A DNA stretch of 12,051 nucleotides from Chloroflexi bacterium 13_1_40CM_68_21 (lineage in GTDB: Bacteria; Chloroflexota; Limnocylindria; P2-11E), in contig MNEO01000021.1 in NCBI GenBank assembly GCA_001917735.1, positions 1 to 12,051 of the forward strand. Reading direction: 5' to 3'. Each line of letters begins with the position of its first letter. Position 1 is the first letter of the stretch. The position numbers and the translations under genes are program-made. Of this stretch, positions 5,965 through 12,051 are shown piece after piece. The notes below the pieces were generated by a model, which was not told where the DNA came from, ran no database searches, and saw only the letters and a list, made by a program, of their open reading frames with translations.

Positions 5965-7141
5965 CCAGACCCTGGCCGACCCCGATGCACAGCGTGGCGA
6001 TGCCATAGCGGCCGCCGCGGCGCTCGAGCTCGCGAAGCAGCGTCCCGACGAGCCGCGCGCCCGACGCGCCGATCGGATGACCGATGGCGATCGCGCCACC
6101 GTTGGGATTGGTCCGGTCCTCGGGGAGGCCAAGCGCGCGCATGCACGGGATCACCTGCGCGGCGAAGGCCTCGTTCAGCTCGATAGCATCGCACTCCTTG
6201 ACAGCCACACCGGTCAGTGCGACCAGCTTGCGCACCGCCGGAATAGGCCCGAGGCCCATATAGTCAGGATGCACGCCCGCCGACGCGCTCGCGACGACGC
6301 GGCCGAGCGGTCGGAGCCCGAGCGCCCTCGCCTTCTCGCGCGCGGCGATCACCAGCGCGGCCGCGCCGTCGTTGATCCCGGACGAGTTCCCGGCCGTCAC
6401 GGTGCCATTCTCCTTGAACGCGGGCTTGAGCTTGCCGAGCTTCTCGATCGAGCTATTTGGGCGCGGGTGCTCGTCCTCGCTGATCAGCTCCTTTCCGTTG
6501 TGCACTGGTTGGATCTCGCCCGAGAAGAAGCCGTCGGCCTTCGCTTGCGCATAGCGGTCCTGGCTGCGCGCGGCATACGAGTCCTGCTCCGCGCGGCCGA
6601 CGTGCTCCTTCACGCTGACGTTCTCGGCCGTCTCGCCGAGCGAGATCGGGTGATAGCCCAGGTCGATCATCCGCGGATTGACCAGCCGCCATCCGAGGGT
6701 CGTGTCGGCGAGGACGCGCTCGCCACGGGGAAACGCTTCGGATGGCTTCAGGGTCACCAGCGGAGCGCGCGTCATGCTCTCGACCCCACCGGCGACGACC
6801 ACGTCGGCTTCCCCCGCGCGGATGCGTCGCGCGGCATCGTTCACCGCCTCCAGGCCGCTGCCGCAGAGACGGTTCACGGTGACGCCCGGCACGGTCTCGG
6901 GCAGTCCGGCCAGGAGCGAGGCCATACGGCCGACGTTGCGGTTGTCCTCGCCGGACTGGTTCGCGGCACCGAACACGACCTCGTCGATATCCGCGTCGGC
7001 GACGTCCGTCCGTTCGAGAACGGCGCGAATGACGTGAGACGCGAGATCGTCGGGCCGGATCGGCGCGAGCCCTCCGCCATACCGGCCGAACGGCGTGCGT
7101 ACGTAGCCGAGGATCACCGCGTCGCGTGGATGCGCGCTCAA
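5936..7141 (-). CDS. paaJ: Acyl-CoA thiolase, PaaJ/PcaF-like (3-oxoadipyl-CoA/acetyl-CoA acyltransferase)
   Basis: Thiolytic cleavage of a 3-oxoacyl-CoA in the cytoplasm; the closest pattern is 3-oxoadipyl-CoA thiolase, giving succinyl-CoA and acetyl-CoA. Catalytic residues are visible: Cys93 in NRLCGSG, His355 in GHPIGASGAR and Cys385 in TLCIGVGQG, plus NEAFAAQ (323-329). GAANQSGEDNRNV (58-70) and DTTLGWRLVNP (146-156) favour the PaaJ/PcaF branch over acetoacetyl-CoA thiolases. Two starts are possible: TTG at 7141, overlapping the upstream stop as TTGA and giving 401 residues with a full first strand, or GTG at 7117 (393 residues). I prefer TTG because of the overlap and the family length. 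It is last in the hydratase-isomerase-thiolase trio. General beta-oxidation remains possible. Confidence 0.88.
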   Translation of the reverse strand: MSAHPRDAVILGYVRTPFGRYGGGLAPIRPDDLASHVIRAVLERTDVADADIDEVVFGAANQSGEDNRNVGRMASLLAGLPETVPGVTVNRLCGSGLEAVNDAARRIRAGEADVVVAGGVESMTRAPLVTLKPSEAFPRGERVLADTTLGWRLVNPRMIDLGYHPISLGETAENVSVKEHVGRAEQDSYAARSQDRYAQAKADGFFSGEIQPVHNGKELISEDEHPRPNSSIEKLGKLKPAFKENGTVTAGNSSGINDGAAALVIAAREKARALGLRPLGRVVASASAGVHPDYMGLGPIPAVRKLVALTGVAVKECDAIELNEAFAAQVIPCMRALGLPEDRTNPNGGAIAIGHPIGASGARLVGTLLRELERRGGRYGIATLCIGVGQGLATLVERESA

Positions 7142-7935
7142 TTGCCCTCGAATTTCGCTGGGTGCTTGGTGACGAAGGCCTTCACCCCACGAGCGTAATC
7201 CGCCGTCCGGCCCGCGCGGTCCTGCAGCGCCGCCTCGATCTCGAGGAATTCCTCGAAGCCGCGGGCCATCGCCGCGTTGAATCCCTCCTTGGTGAGAGCG
7301 AACGCTTCGGTCGCGCCGCGGGCGAGGGTCTGCGCGTACTCCCGCCACTTCGCGGCGAACTGGTCATCGGGCCACACGCGCGTCGCGAGCCCGTAGCTCA
7401 ATGCGGCGTCCGCGCTCACCGGGTCGCCGGTGAGGACCATATCCAGTGCACGGCCCCAGCCAAGAAGACGCGGCAGGAAGAAGGCCGAGCCCGCGTCGGG
7501 GACCAGGCCGACGCGGCCCCACGCCGCGCGGAACGAGGCTGACGCGGCGGCGACGCGCACGTCGCACGCGACCGCGAGCCCGAGCCCCGCGCCGGCCGCC
7601 ACGCCGTTCACGGCGGCGACGACCGGCTTGCGCATCGTCCGGATCGTCGCGATCACGGGGTGGTAGCGGCGTCGCAGCTCATCGCCTAGTCGCAGATCTC
7701 CGCCTTTCTCGATCGTCGCGAGGCGGTCGTCGAGATCCTGGCCGGCCGAGAACGCGCGACCGGACCCGGTGATGACGACCGCGCGGATGGCGTCGTCCCG
7801 GGCACAGTCGGCGATCGCGGCGTTCAGCGCCTCGGTCAGCGATTCGTCGAAGGCGTTCAGGACATCGGGACGATCGAGCGTGAGGATCGTGACCGCACCG
7901 TCGCGCTCGACGCGCAGCGGAGACCGCGTCGTCAC
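7138..7935 (-). CDS. paaG: Crotonase-fold isomerase, PaaG-like
   Basis: A 265-residue crotonase-superfamily enzyme. It has the oxyanion-hole segments (FSAGQDLDDR 62-71, NGVAAGAGLGL 110-120), but the two hydratase glutamates are missing: Gly118 and Trp139 stand in their places. Asp147 in GLVPDAG matches the catalytic Asp of PaaG-type isomerases, and the C-terminal region AGRTADYARGVKAFVTK (241-257) also resembles PaaG. PaaG converts ring-1,2-epoxyphenylacetyl-CoA to the oxepin form and can shift double bonds later in the pathway. The GTG at 7935 overlaps the upstream stop as GTGA, and AAAGGAAG lies just before it. The frame is open further upstream, but that part only mirrors the hydratase gene. 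Exact substrate is inferred. Confidence 0.85.
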   Translation of the reverse strand: MTTRSPLRVERDGAVTILTLDRPDVLNAFDESLTEALNAAIADCARDDAIRAVVITGSGRAFSAGQDLDDRLATIEKGGDLRLGDELRRRYHPVIATIRTMRKPVVAAVNGVAAGAGLGLAVACDVRVAAASASFRAAWGRVGLVPDAGSAFFLPRLLGWGRALDMVLTGDPVSADAALSYGLATRVWPDDQFAAKWREYAQTLARGATEAFALTKEGFNAAMARGFEEFLEIEAALQDRAGRTADYARGVKAFVTKHPAKFEGN

Positions 7936-8705
7936 CTTCCTTTGAAGACTGCCTTCCGCTTGTTCACGAAGGCGTCGACGCCTTCCTTCTTGTCCTCGGT
8001 CGCGAAGAGCAGGTAGAAGGCCTTCCGCTCGAACTCGAGCCCGGCGTCGAGCGTCGAGTTCCAAGCGAGGTCTACCGCCTCGGTGGCGAGCCGCGCCGCG
8101 ACCGGCGGCTTCTCCGCGATCGTGCGGGCCAAGGTCTTGGCGTCGTCGAGCCACGACGCGGCCGGATAGACCTGGGCGGCCAGGCCCATCGCCTTCGCCT
8201 CTGCGGCGTTCACGAAGCGGCCGGTGAGGATGATCTCGTTCGCGACGTACTTCCCCACGGTCCGCGTGAGCCTCTGCGTGCCGCCCGCGCCGGGGATGAT
8301 CCCGAGGTTGATCTCCGGCTGGCCGAAACGCGCGGTCTCCGACGCGACGATGACGTCGCAGATCATCGCGAGCTCGCAGCCGCCACCCAGCGCGTACCCA
8401 GAGACCGCGGCGACGAGCGGCGTGCGGACCTTACGGAGCGCCTCCCACTGCGATGTTAGGTCGCGGGCGAGCATGCTGACTGGTGTCGCCTTGACGAACT
8501 CTTCCTTGATGTCGGCACCCGCGCAGAACGCTTTGTCGTCGCCGGTGATGACGATGCAGCGAATCGCCTCGTCGTCGTCGAGACGCCTGGTCGCCGCGAC
8601 GAGCTCGCTCATGACCTCGTCGTTCAGCGCGTTGCGCACCTCAGGCCTGTTGATCTGCACGACCGCGATGGGCTCCTCGCGAGTGACGATGACCGTATTC
8701 GGCAT
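7932..8705 (-). CDS. paaF: Enoyl-CoA hydratase, PaaF-like
   Basis: A 257-residue hydratase that adds water across the 2,3 double bond of an enoyl-CoA; PaaF acts on 2,3-dehydroadipyl-CoA. Both catalytic glutamates are present, Glu111 in GGGCELAMICD and Glu131 in FGQPEINLGIIPGAGGTQ, with oxyanion-hole segments FCAGADIKE (60-68) and YALGGGCE (104-111). The C-terminal ATEDKKEGVDAFVNKR (235-250), ending in FKGR, is like PaaF and short-chain enoyl-CoA hydratases. The ATG at 8705 has a GGAGG site 5 nt upstream. It is first in the overlapping trio and 30 nt after the Mug gene. The family call is secure; the PaaF assignment rests on similarity and on the PaaG- and PaaJ-like neighbours. Confidence 0.88.
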   Translation of the reverse strand: MPNTVIVTREEPIAVVQINRPEVRNALNDEVMSELVAATRRLDDDEAIRCIVITGDDKAFCAGADIKEEFVKATPVSMLARDLTSQWEALRKVRTPLVAAVSGYALGGGCELAMICDVIVASETARFGQPEINLGIIPGAGGTQRLTRTVGKYVANEIILTGRFVNAAEAKAMGLAAQVYPAASWLDDAKTLARTIAEKPPVAARLATEAVDLAWNSTLDAGLEFERKAFYLLFATEDKKEGVDAFVNKRKAVFKGR

Positions 8706-8710
8706 GCGAA

Positions 8711-8715
8711 CCTCC
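8711..8715 (-). promoter_or_regulatory. Ribosome-binding site of the hydratase-isomerase-thiolase trio
   Basis: GGAGG on the minus strand, 5 nt before the ATG at 8705, in the 30-nt gap after the Mug stop. A clear site here suggests fresh ribosome loading for the three metabolic genes, independent of the repair genes upstream. I see no convincing separate promoter in the gap. Confidence 0.65.
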
Positions 8716-8735
8716 GCGCGGGTGAGTGTGCCTTC

Positions 8736-9287
8736 TCAGACCGATCGGCGCAGGTCGCGAAAAACTCGTGTCAGCGCGGGCATCTGATACCCGGCGGTCC
8801 GACCGCTTGGATTCGGGAGCACCCACGTGGTCGCCCCGCCGATCCTCTCCTCCTGACGGCCCACACGTGCGCGTGGCTTGCCGAAGCCAATGCGGTACGC
8901 GCCGATGCCGACGAATGCGATGACCTTCGGCCGGTACCGCCGGGCCTTCGCTTCGACGCGGCGGGCGCCGCGCTGGAGCTGGGCGATGTCGAGCTCGTCC
9001 GCGCTGGCGGTCGCACGGTTCACAAGATTGGTGATGCCGATCTTCCGTCGGAGCAGCTCCTTGCCCTCCGCCGGTGGGAGGACGCGGTCGGTGAATCCGG
9101 CCTCGTGCAACGCCCGCCAGAACCGGTTGCCTGGGCGTGCGAAGTGGTGCCCGACCGCACCGGACCAGAGGCTCGGATTGATGCCTACGAAGAGCACGTC
9201 GAGTCCCGGGGCGATGACGTCGGGGATGCCCTTGCCGCGCGCGCGCTCGCGGTCGGCGCCGGTCGGGGTCCGCCGCTCGGGGGCTAT
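8736..9287 (-). CDS. mug: Mismatch-specific uracil/thymine DNA glycosylase (Mug, UDG family 2)
   Basis: A base-excision-repair glycosylase that removes U or T from G mismatches and ethenocytosine. Motif A is VLFVGINPSLWSGAVGHHFA (usually GINPG; Asn is the catalytic-water residue), followed by PGNRFWRALHEAGF. Further conserved parts are GITNLVNRATASADEL, KVIAFVGIGAYR and motif B LPNPSGRTAGYQ, the loop that inserts into DNA. The start is unclear. The only ATG/GTG/TTG before the fold is the GTG at 9377, which overlaps Fpg by 94 nt. The coordinate given uses ATA at 9287, which overlaps the Fpg stop as ATAG and has AAGGGG 8 nt upstream. GTG at 9197 (the V of VLFVG) would clip the first strand. The gene follows Fpg in the same transcript. 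Confidence 0.85.
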   Translation of the reverse strand: MAPERRTPTGADRERARGKGIPDVIAPGLDVLFVGINPSLWSGAVGHHFARPGNRFWRALHEAGFTDRVLPPAEGKELLRRKIGITNLVNRATASADELDIAQLQRGARRVEAKARRYRPKVIAFVGIGAYRIGFGKPRARVGRQEERIGGATTWVLPNPSGRTAGYQMPALTRVFRDLRRSV

Positions 9288-10108
9288 CGGATCTGCCCCT
9301 TCGGCGGCGGCTGACAGCGCGGGCAGAGGTACATGTCGTCGAGGCCGTGTCGGCTCTTCACGATGGACGTACCGCACCGCGGGCAGGGCTTGCCCTTGTG
9401 GCCGCGAACGCGCATGTGATCGCGGATCTTCGTGCCGAGCTCGGGAGGCATTCCCTCCTCCACCTCACGCACTCCGCGAGCGATGACCTCGCGAAGCGCG
9501 CGATAGAGGCGCGACATTTCCTCGTCGCTGAGGGTCGCGACGCGCCGTTTCGGATGCAGCTTCGCTTCCCACAGGATCTCGTCCGCGTACGCGTTGCCGA
9601 TGCCGGCGACGAACTCTTGGTCCATGAGGAGGTTCCGCAGCTCGCGCCGCGTCGCGCGGGCGTGCTGGGCGAACTCGCGCTCTTTCCACGGGAGATCGCC
9701 GGCCTCGGGGCCGAGGTCGGCGAAGCCGTGGACCCCATCCATGCGATCGCCGTCGTCGAGGACATAGACCTTCCCCATCCGCTTGTCGTCGCGATAACGC
9801 AGGTCGGTCCCGTCGTCGAGCACCAGCGAAACGGCAGTCGTCCGCGTCAGCTTTGCCTCGGCATTGGCGAGCTCGAACACGCCGGCGAGCATCGGGTTCA
9901 CGACGATGGTGCCTTTGTCCAGGTCAAAGATCAGGAACTTCCCGCGATGACGCACGCCGGTGAACCGGCGATGCGCAAGCGCAGTCCCGATCGGTCTGGT
10001 CGCGCGCAACACGGTCGGGTCGCCGACCCGGACGAGGACGATCTCGCGGCCCACGAGCGCCTTCTCGAGACGCCCGCGCACGACGTGGAGGTCCGGCCAC
10101 TCCGGCAT
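9284..10108 (-). CDS. mutM: Fpg/Nei-family DNA glycosylase
   Basis: A 274-residue oxidised-base glycosylase and AP lyase of the Fpg/Nei family. After Met removal the N-terminus is PEWPDL, keeping the catalytic Pro2 and Glu3. Lys57 (HRGKFLIFDLD) and the helix-two-turn-helix QEFVAGIGNAYADEILWEA (164-182) are conserved. A C-terminal zinc finger has Cys242, Cys245, Cys262 and Cys265. Two positions differ from classical Fpg: NPML (71-74) replaces the usual HLGM, and Asp257 occupies the place of the zinc-finger arginine (Arg258 in E. coli Fpg). It may therefore belong to a separate Fpg-like clade with a different lesion preference; the symbol is for the family. ATG at 10108 overlaps the upstream stop as TAATG. 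Confidence 0.85.
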   Translation of the reverse strand: MPEWPDLHVVRGRLEKALVGREIVLVRVGDPTVLRATRPIGTALAHRRFTGVRHRGKFLIFDLDKGTIVVNPMLAGVFELANAEAKLTRTTAVSLVLDDGTDLRYRDDKRMGKVYVLDDGDRMDGVHGFADLGPEAGDLPWKEREFAQHARATRRELRNLLMDQEFVAGIGNAYADEILWEAKLHPKRRVATLSDEEMSRLYRALREVIARGVREVEEGMPPELGTKIRDHMRVRGHKGKPCPRCGTSIVKSRHGLDDMYLCPRCQPPPKGQIR

Positions 10109-11118
10109 TAGTCCGCGAGCGCCGCAAGCCAATGCGGCTCGGGGAGGTCAAACCGCCGCGCCGCCCACGCCAGACAGGACCTTAGCTGTCGGCGCTGGAA
10201 GGAGCGCACACGCGGAAGTCCTGGCACCTCGGGCTTCCACGAGCGGTCCGCGAAGTATCCCGATATCCCCGCCAGCGAGGAGTCGATCGCGTCCCGGCGC
10301 AGGGGCAGGATCTCCTCGTACCACGCGAGCAATCGCTCGGGCTCCGGCCCGCCCTCCGCGGTCACGCCCTGCGCGTAGGCGGCCACGTCGAACTCGGCCG
10401 GGCCTACGCTCGCGAACGGCCAGTCGAAGATCCGTAGGAGATTACCGTGCAACCGACTGTTGTCGGACCGCGTGTCGAAGTGAAGCAACGCGAACGGAGG
10501 CTTCGTCTTAGCGAGACGGTCCTCAAGCTGTCGCATCAGCGGTAGCACGACGTCAATCCATTCCTGGGCCTCGTCCGCTCTGCGACGGGCCAGTGAGGCG
10601 ACGCGAGGGAGCTCGCCCGCCTTTGAGAGCTCGCCCCAGAAGCCAGCGAAATCGTGATGTTGCGTCCGGGACAGCCCGGGCGGGAGCGCGCTCCCAAGGG
10701 TGCTCTTGTGGAACTGAGCGTACGAGCGGGTCGCGCGCCGTGCCTTCGCCGGGGTCCAGGGCGGCATCGTGCGCGGTCCTAGGTCCTCGAGAAGCAGGAC
10801 GTGCCAGCCGAGACGCGTGAACGATCCGAAGAACCGTGGAGCCCACGGCGCGATGAGCGGTGCGAGCCGACGATAGTTGCGATCCTCGACGTCCACGACC
10901 CACTTCACGCCGCTTCCCTTCGGCGCGGGATAGCTCGCCTTGAAGAACGCGGGCTTGCCGTTCGCGAGCCGCAGTCGAAACGTCGCGGACGGCGCGTACC
11001 CACCGTACACGCGCTCGGCGCGCGCCACGGGTGCGCGGAGGACCTTCGCCACCTGTTCTTTGATCTCTCGGGGGACCGCCGACCAGGGTGGCTTCGGTTC
11101 AGCCCCCCGCCGAGACAC
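10108..11118 (-). CDS. APH-fold phosphotransferase family protein
   Basis: A 336-residue protein with an aminoglycoside-phosphotransferase/choline-kinase-type fold. It keeps the ATP lysine region PAFFK (Lys60), a hinge-like LLLEDLG (108-114), the catalytic loop HFDTRSDN (213-220, Asp215 and Asn220) and the metal-binding FDW (Asp232). The HxDxRxDN form of the loop is common among uncharacterised bacterial members, so the phosphorylated substrate is unknown and antibiotic resistance should not be assumed. The start is GTG at 11118, 20 nt inside the end of the acyl-CoA synthetase gene, with no strong ribosome-binding site; the stop overlaps the Fpg start by 1 nt (TAATG). It is probably translated as part of the same transcript. 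Confidence 0.82.
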   Translation of the reverse strand: MSRRGAEPKPPWSAVPREIKEQVAKVLRAPVARAERVYGGYAPSATFRLRLANGKPAFFKASYPAPKGSGVKWVVDVEDRNYRRLAPLIAPWAPRFFGSFTRLGWHVLLLEDLGPRTMPPWTPAKARRATRSYAQFHKSTLGSALPPGLSRTQHHDFAGFWGELSKAGELPRVASLARRRADEAQEWIDVVLPLMRQLEDRLAKTKPPFALLHFDTRSDNSRLHGNLLRIFDWPFASVGPAEFDVAAYAQGVTAEGGPEPERLLAWYEEILPLRRDAIDSSLAGISGYFADRSWKPEVPGLPRVRSFQRRQLRSCLAWAARRFDLPEPHWLAALAD

Positions 11119-12051
11119 CGGTCTTGAGGTGCTGCCAGGCTTCTCGCGCCTCGTCGACCGAGCCCTCGTCCTCGATCGTCGAGATGTCGCCCGGATCCTT
11201 GTCCAGGATCACCGCCCTGAGGACGCGGCGCATGATCTTGCCGCTGCGCGTCTTCGGCAGCATGTCGACGAAGTTGAGCTCGCCGATGACCGCGAGCGGG
11301 CCCAGGTCATTACGCACCGTGGCAAGGAGCTCCTTTTTGAGCTGCTCCGACGGCTGCTGACCTTGCTTGAGGACGACGAACGCGGAGATGACCTGGCCGC
11401 GGAGCTCGTCGGGCCGTCCGGTGACGCCGGCCTCGGTCACGGCCGGATGGCGTAGGAACGCCGTCTCCACCTCGATGGTGCCGATGCGGTGATCGGCGAT
11501 CTTGATGATCTCGTCGGCGCGTCCCGAGAACCAGACATAGCCATCCTCGTCGATCGACGACGCGTCGCCGGTGAAATACACGGTCTTGCCCGGGACCTTC
11601 TCCCAGTAGTCGCGCGCGTAGCGCTCGGGCTCGGCCCAGAGGCGCGCGGTGAGACCGGGGAACGGACGCTTGATCACGAAGATGCCCTTCTCGCCCGGCC
11701 CGAGCTCCCTGCCGTCCTGATCGACGACCGCGGCCTCGATCCCGGCGAGCGGCATTCCGCCCGAGCCAGGCTTGATCGGAAGCGTCGCGATCCCGTACGG
11801 GTTGCCGACCACGGGACCGCCGGTCTCGGTCTGCCAGTAGTGGTCGATGACCGGCACGCGATCCTGGAGCGCTTCTTTCTGAAGCCATTCCCACGCCGGC
11901 GCGTTGAGCACCTCGCCCGCGCAGAAGAGGCGCTCGATCGACCCAAGATCGTGCTTCCGTGCCGGCTCGGTCCCGTACCGCATTAGGAGACGCGCCGCCG
12001 TCGGCGATGTGAAGATGCCCGTGACCTTGTTGCGCTCGACGATCGCGTAGA
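11099..12051 (-). CDS. Acetyl/acyl-CoA synthetase (AMP-forming), C-terminal half
   Basis: Only the last 317 or so codons are present; the gene runs off the right edge. AMP-forming synthetases make acyl-CoA from a carboxylate, ATP and CoA. Visible motifs are the end of the N-domain (TGIFTSPTAARLLMRYG), the adenylate-binding YWQTETGGP, YFTGD followed by DGYVWFSGRADEIIKIADHR with IGTIEVE (hinge region), and LPKTRSGKIMRRVLR, whose lysine is the usual acylation-site catalytic Lys. Trp directly before QTE resembles acetyl-CoA synthetase, where Trp restricts the pocket to small acids, so acetate or propionate is the likeliest substrate. The P-loop half lies outside the window. Its stop lies inside the APH gene start. 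The symbol acsA is plausible but not assigned. Confidence 0.85.
   Translation of the reverse strand, partial: YAIVERNKVTGIFTSPTAARLLMRYGTEPARKHDLGSIERLFCAGEVLNAPAWEWLQKEALQDRVPVIDHYWQTETGGPVVGNPYGIATLPIKPGSGGMPLAGIEAAVVDQDGRELGPGEKGIFVIKRPFPGLTARLWAEPERYARDYWEKVPGKTVYFTGDASSIDEDGYVWFSGRADEIIKIADHRIGTIEVETAFLRHPAVTEAGVTGRPDELRGQVISAFVVLKQGQQPSEQLKKELLATVRNDLGPLAVIGELNFVDMLPKTRSGKIMRRVLRAVILDKDPGDISTIEDEGSVDEAREAWQHLKTGVSAGG

Noticed and set aside
5846..7198. 450-codon plus-strand open frame opposite the thiolase
   Set aside because: Low-complexity Arg/Ala/His composition, no recognisable domain; the minus strand has all thiolase catalytic residues.
10108..11118. Aminoglycoside resistance gene
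   Set aside because: Only the general APH fold is supported; the loop HxDxRxDN is widespread in enzymes of unknown substrate and there is no resistance context.

Overview
The window is a high-GC, gene-dense stretch of bacterial chromosome with no mobile elements, rRNA, tRNA or CRISPR. Every gene boundary is tight, mostly a 1-4 nt stop/start overlap, and the only real intergenic region is 162 bp (4733-4894). The solute-binding protein carries a Tat-type signal followed by a lipobox cysteine. That fits a single-membrane, high-GC lineage such as Chloroflexota or Actinomycetota. The lineage is an inference from composition and gene style, not something the sequence proves.

Layout. (1) 2-4732, minus strand: a complete branched-chain-amino-acid-type (HAAT) ABC transporter operon, livJ-livH-livM-livG-livF. 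Its last gene overlaps a TadA-type deaminase that runs off the left edge. (2) 4733-4894: divergent promoter region with an AT-rich island and a perfect 8-bp inverted repeat with a 5-nt spacer. (3) 4895-5964, plus strand: a two-gene unit, a membrane-anchored SPFH/band-7 protein followed after 5 nt by a 63-residue ribbon-helix-helix (Arc-like) protein. The small gene runs 29 nt tail-to-tail into the next minus-strand gene. (4) 5936-8705, minus strand: an overlapping trio, a PaaF-like enoyl-CoA hydratase, a PaaG-like crotonase-fold isomerase and a PaaJ/PcaF-like thiolase. (5) 8736-12051, minus strand: a Mug-type glycosylase, an Fpg/Nei-family glycosylase, an APH-fold phosphotransferase and the C-terminal half of an acetyl/acyl-CoA synthetase that runs off the right edge.

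How they may work together. The hydratase, isomerase and thiolase match steps of the lower aerobic phenylacetate (paa) pathway. They open the ring epoxide and shorten the C6 dicarboxylyl-CoA to succinyl-CoA and acetyl-CoA. The 3-hydroxyacyl-CoA dehydrogenase (PaaH) and the ring epoxidase (PaaABCDE) are not in the window. The acyl-CoA synthetase and the HAAT-type transporter could supply or activate organic acids, so the transporter may carry an aromatic or other carboxylate rather than leucine. All minus-strand genes from 12051 down to 5936 are close enough to be one transcript, which would put two base-excision-repair glycosylases among carbon-metabolism genes.

Nothing here is clearly a new defence or mobile system. 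The points most worth a second look are the SPFH plus ribbon-helix-helix pair with its upstream inverted repeat, the altered key positions in the Fpg homologue, and the Mug gene without a usual start codon. There is no gene-free stretch longer than 300 bases.
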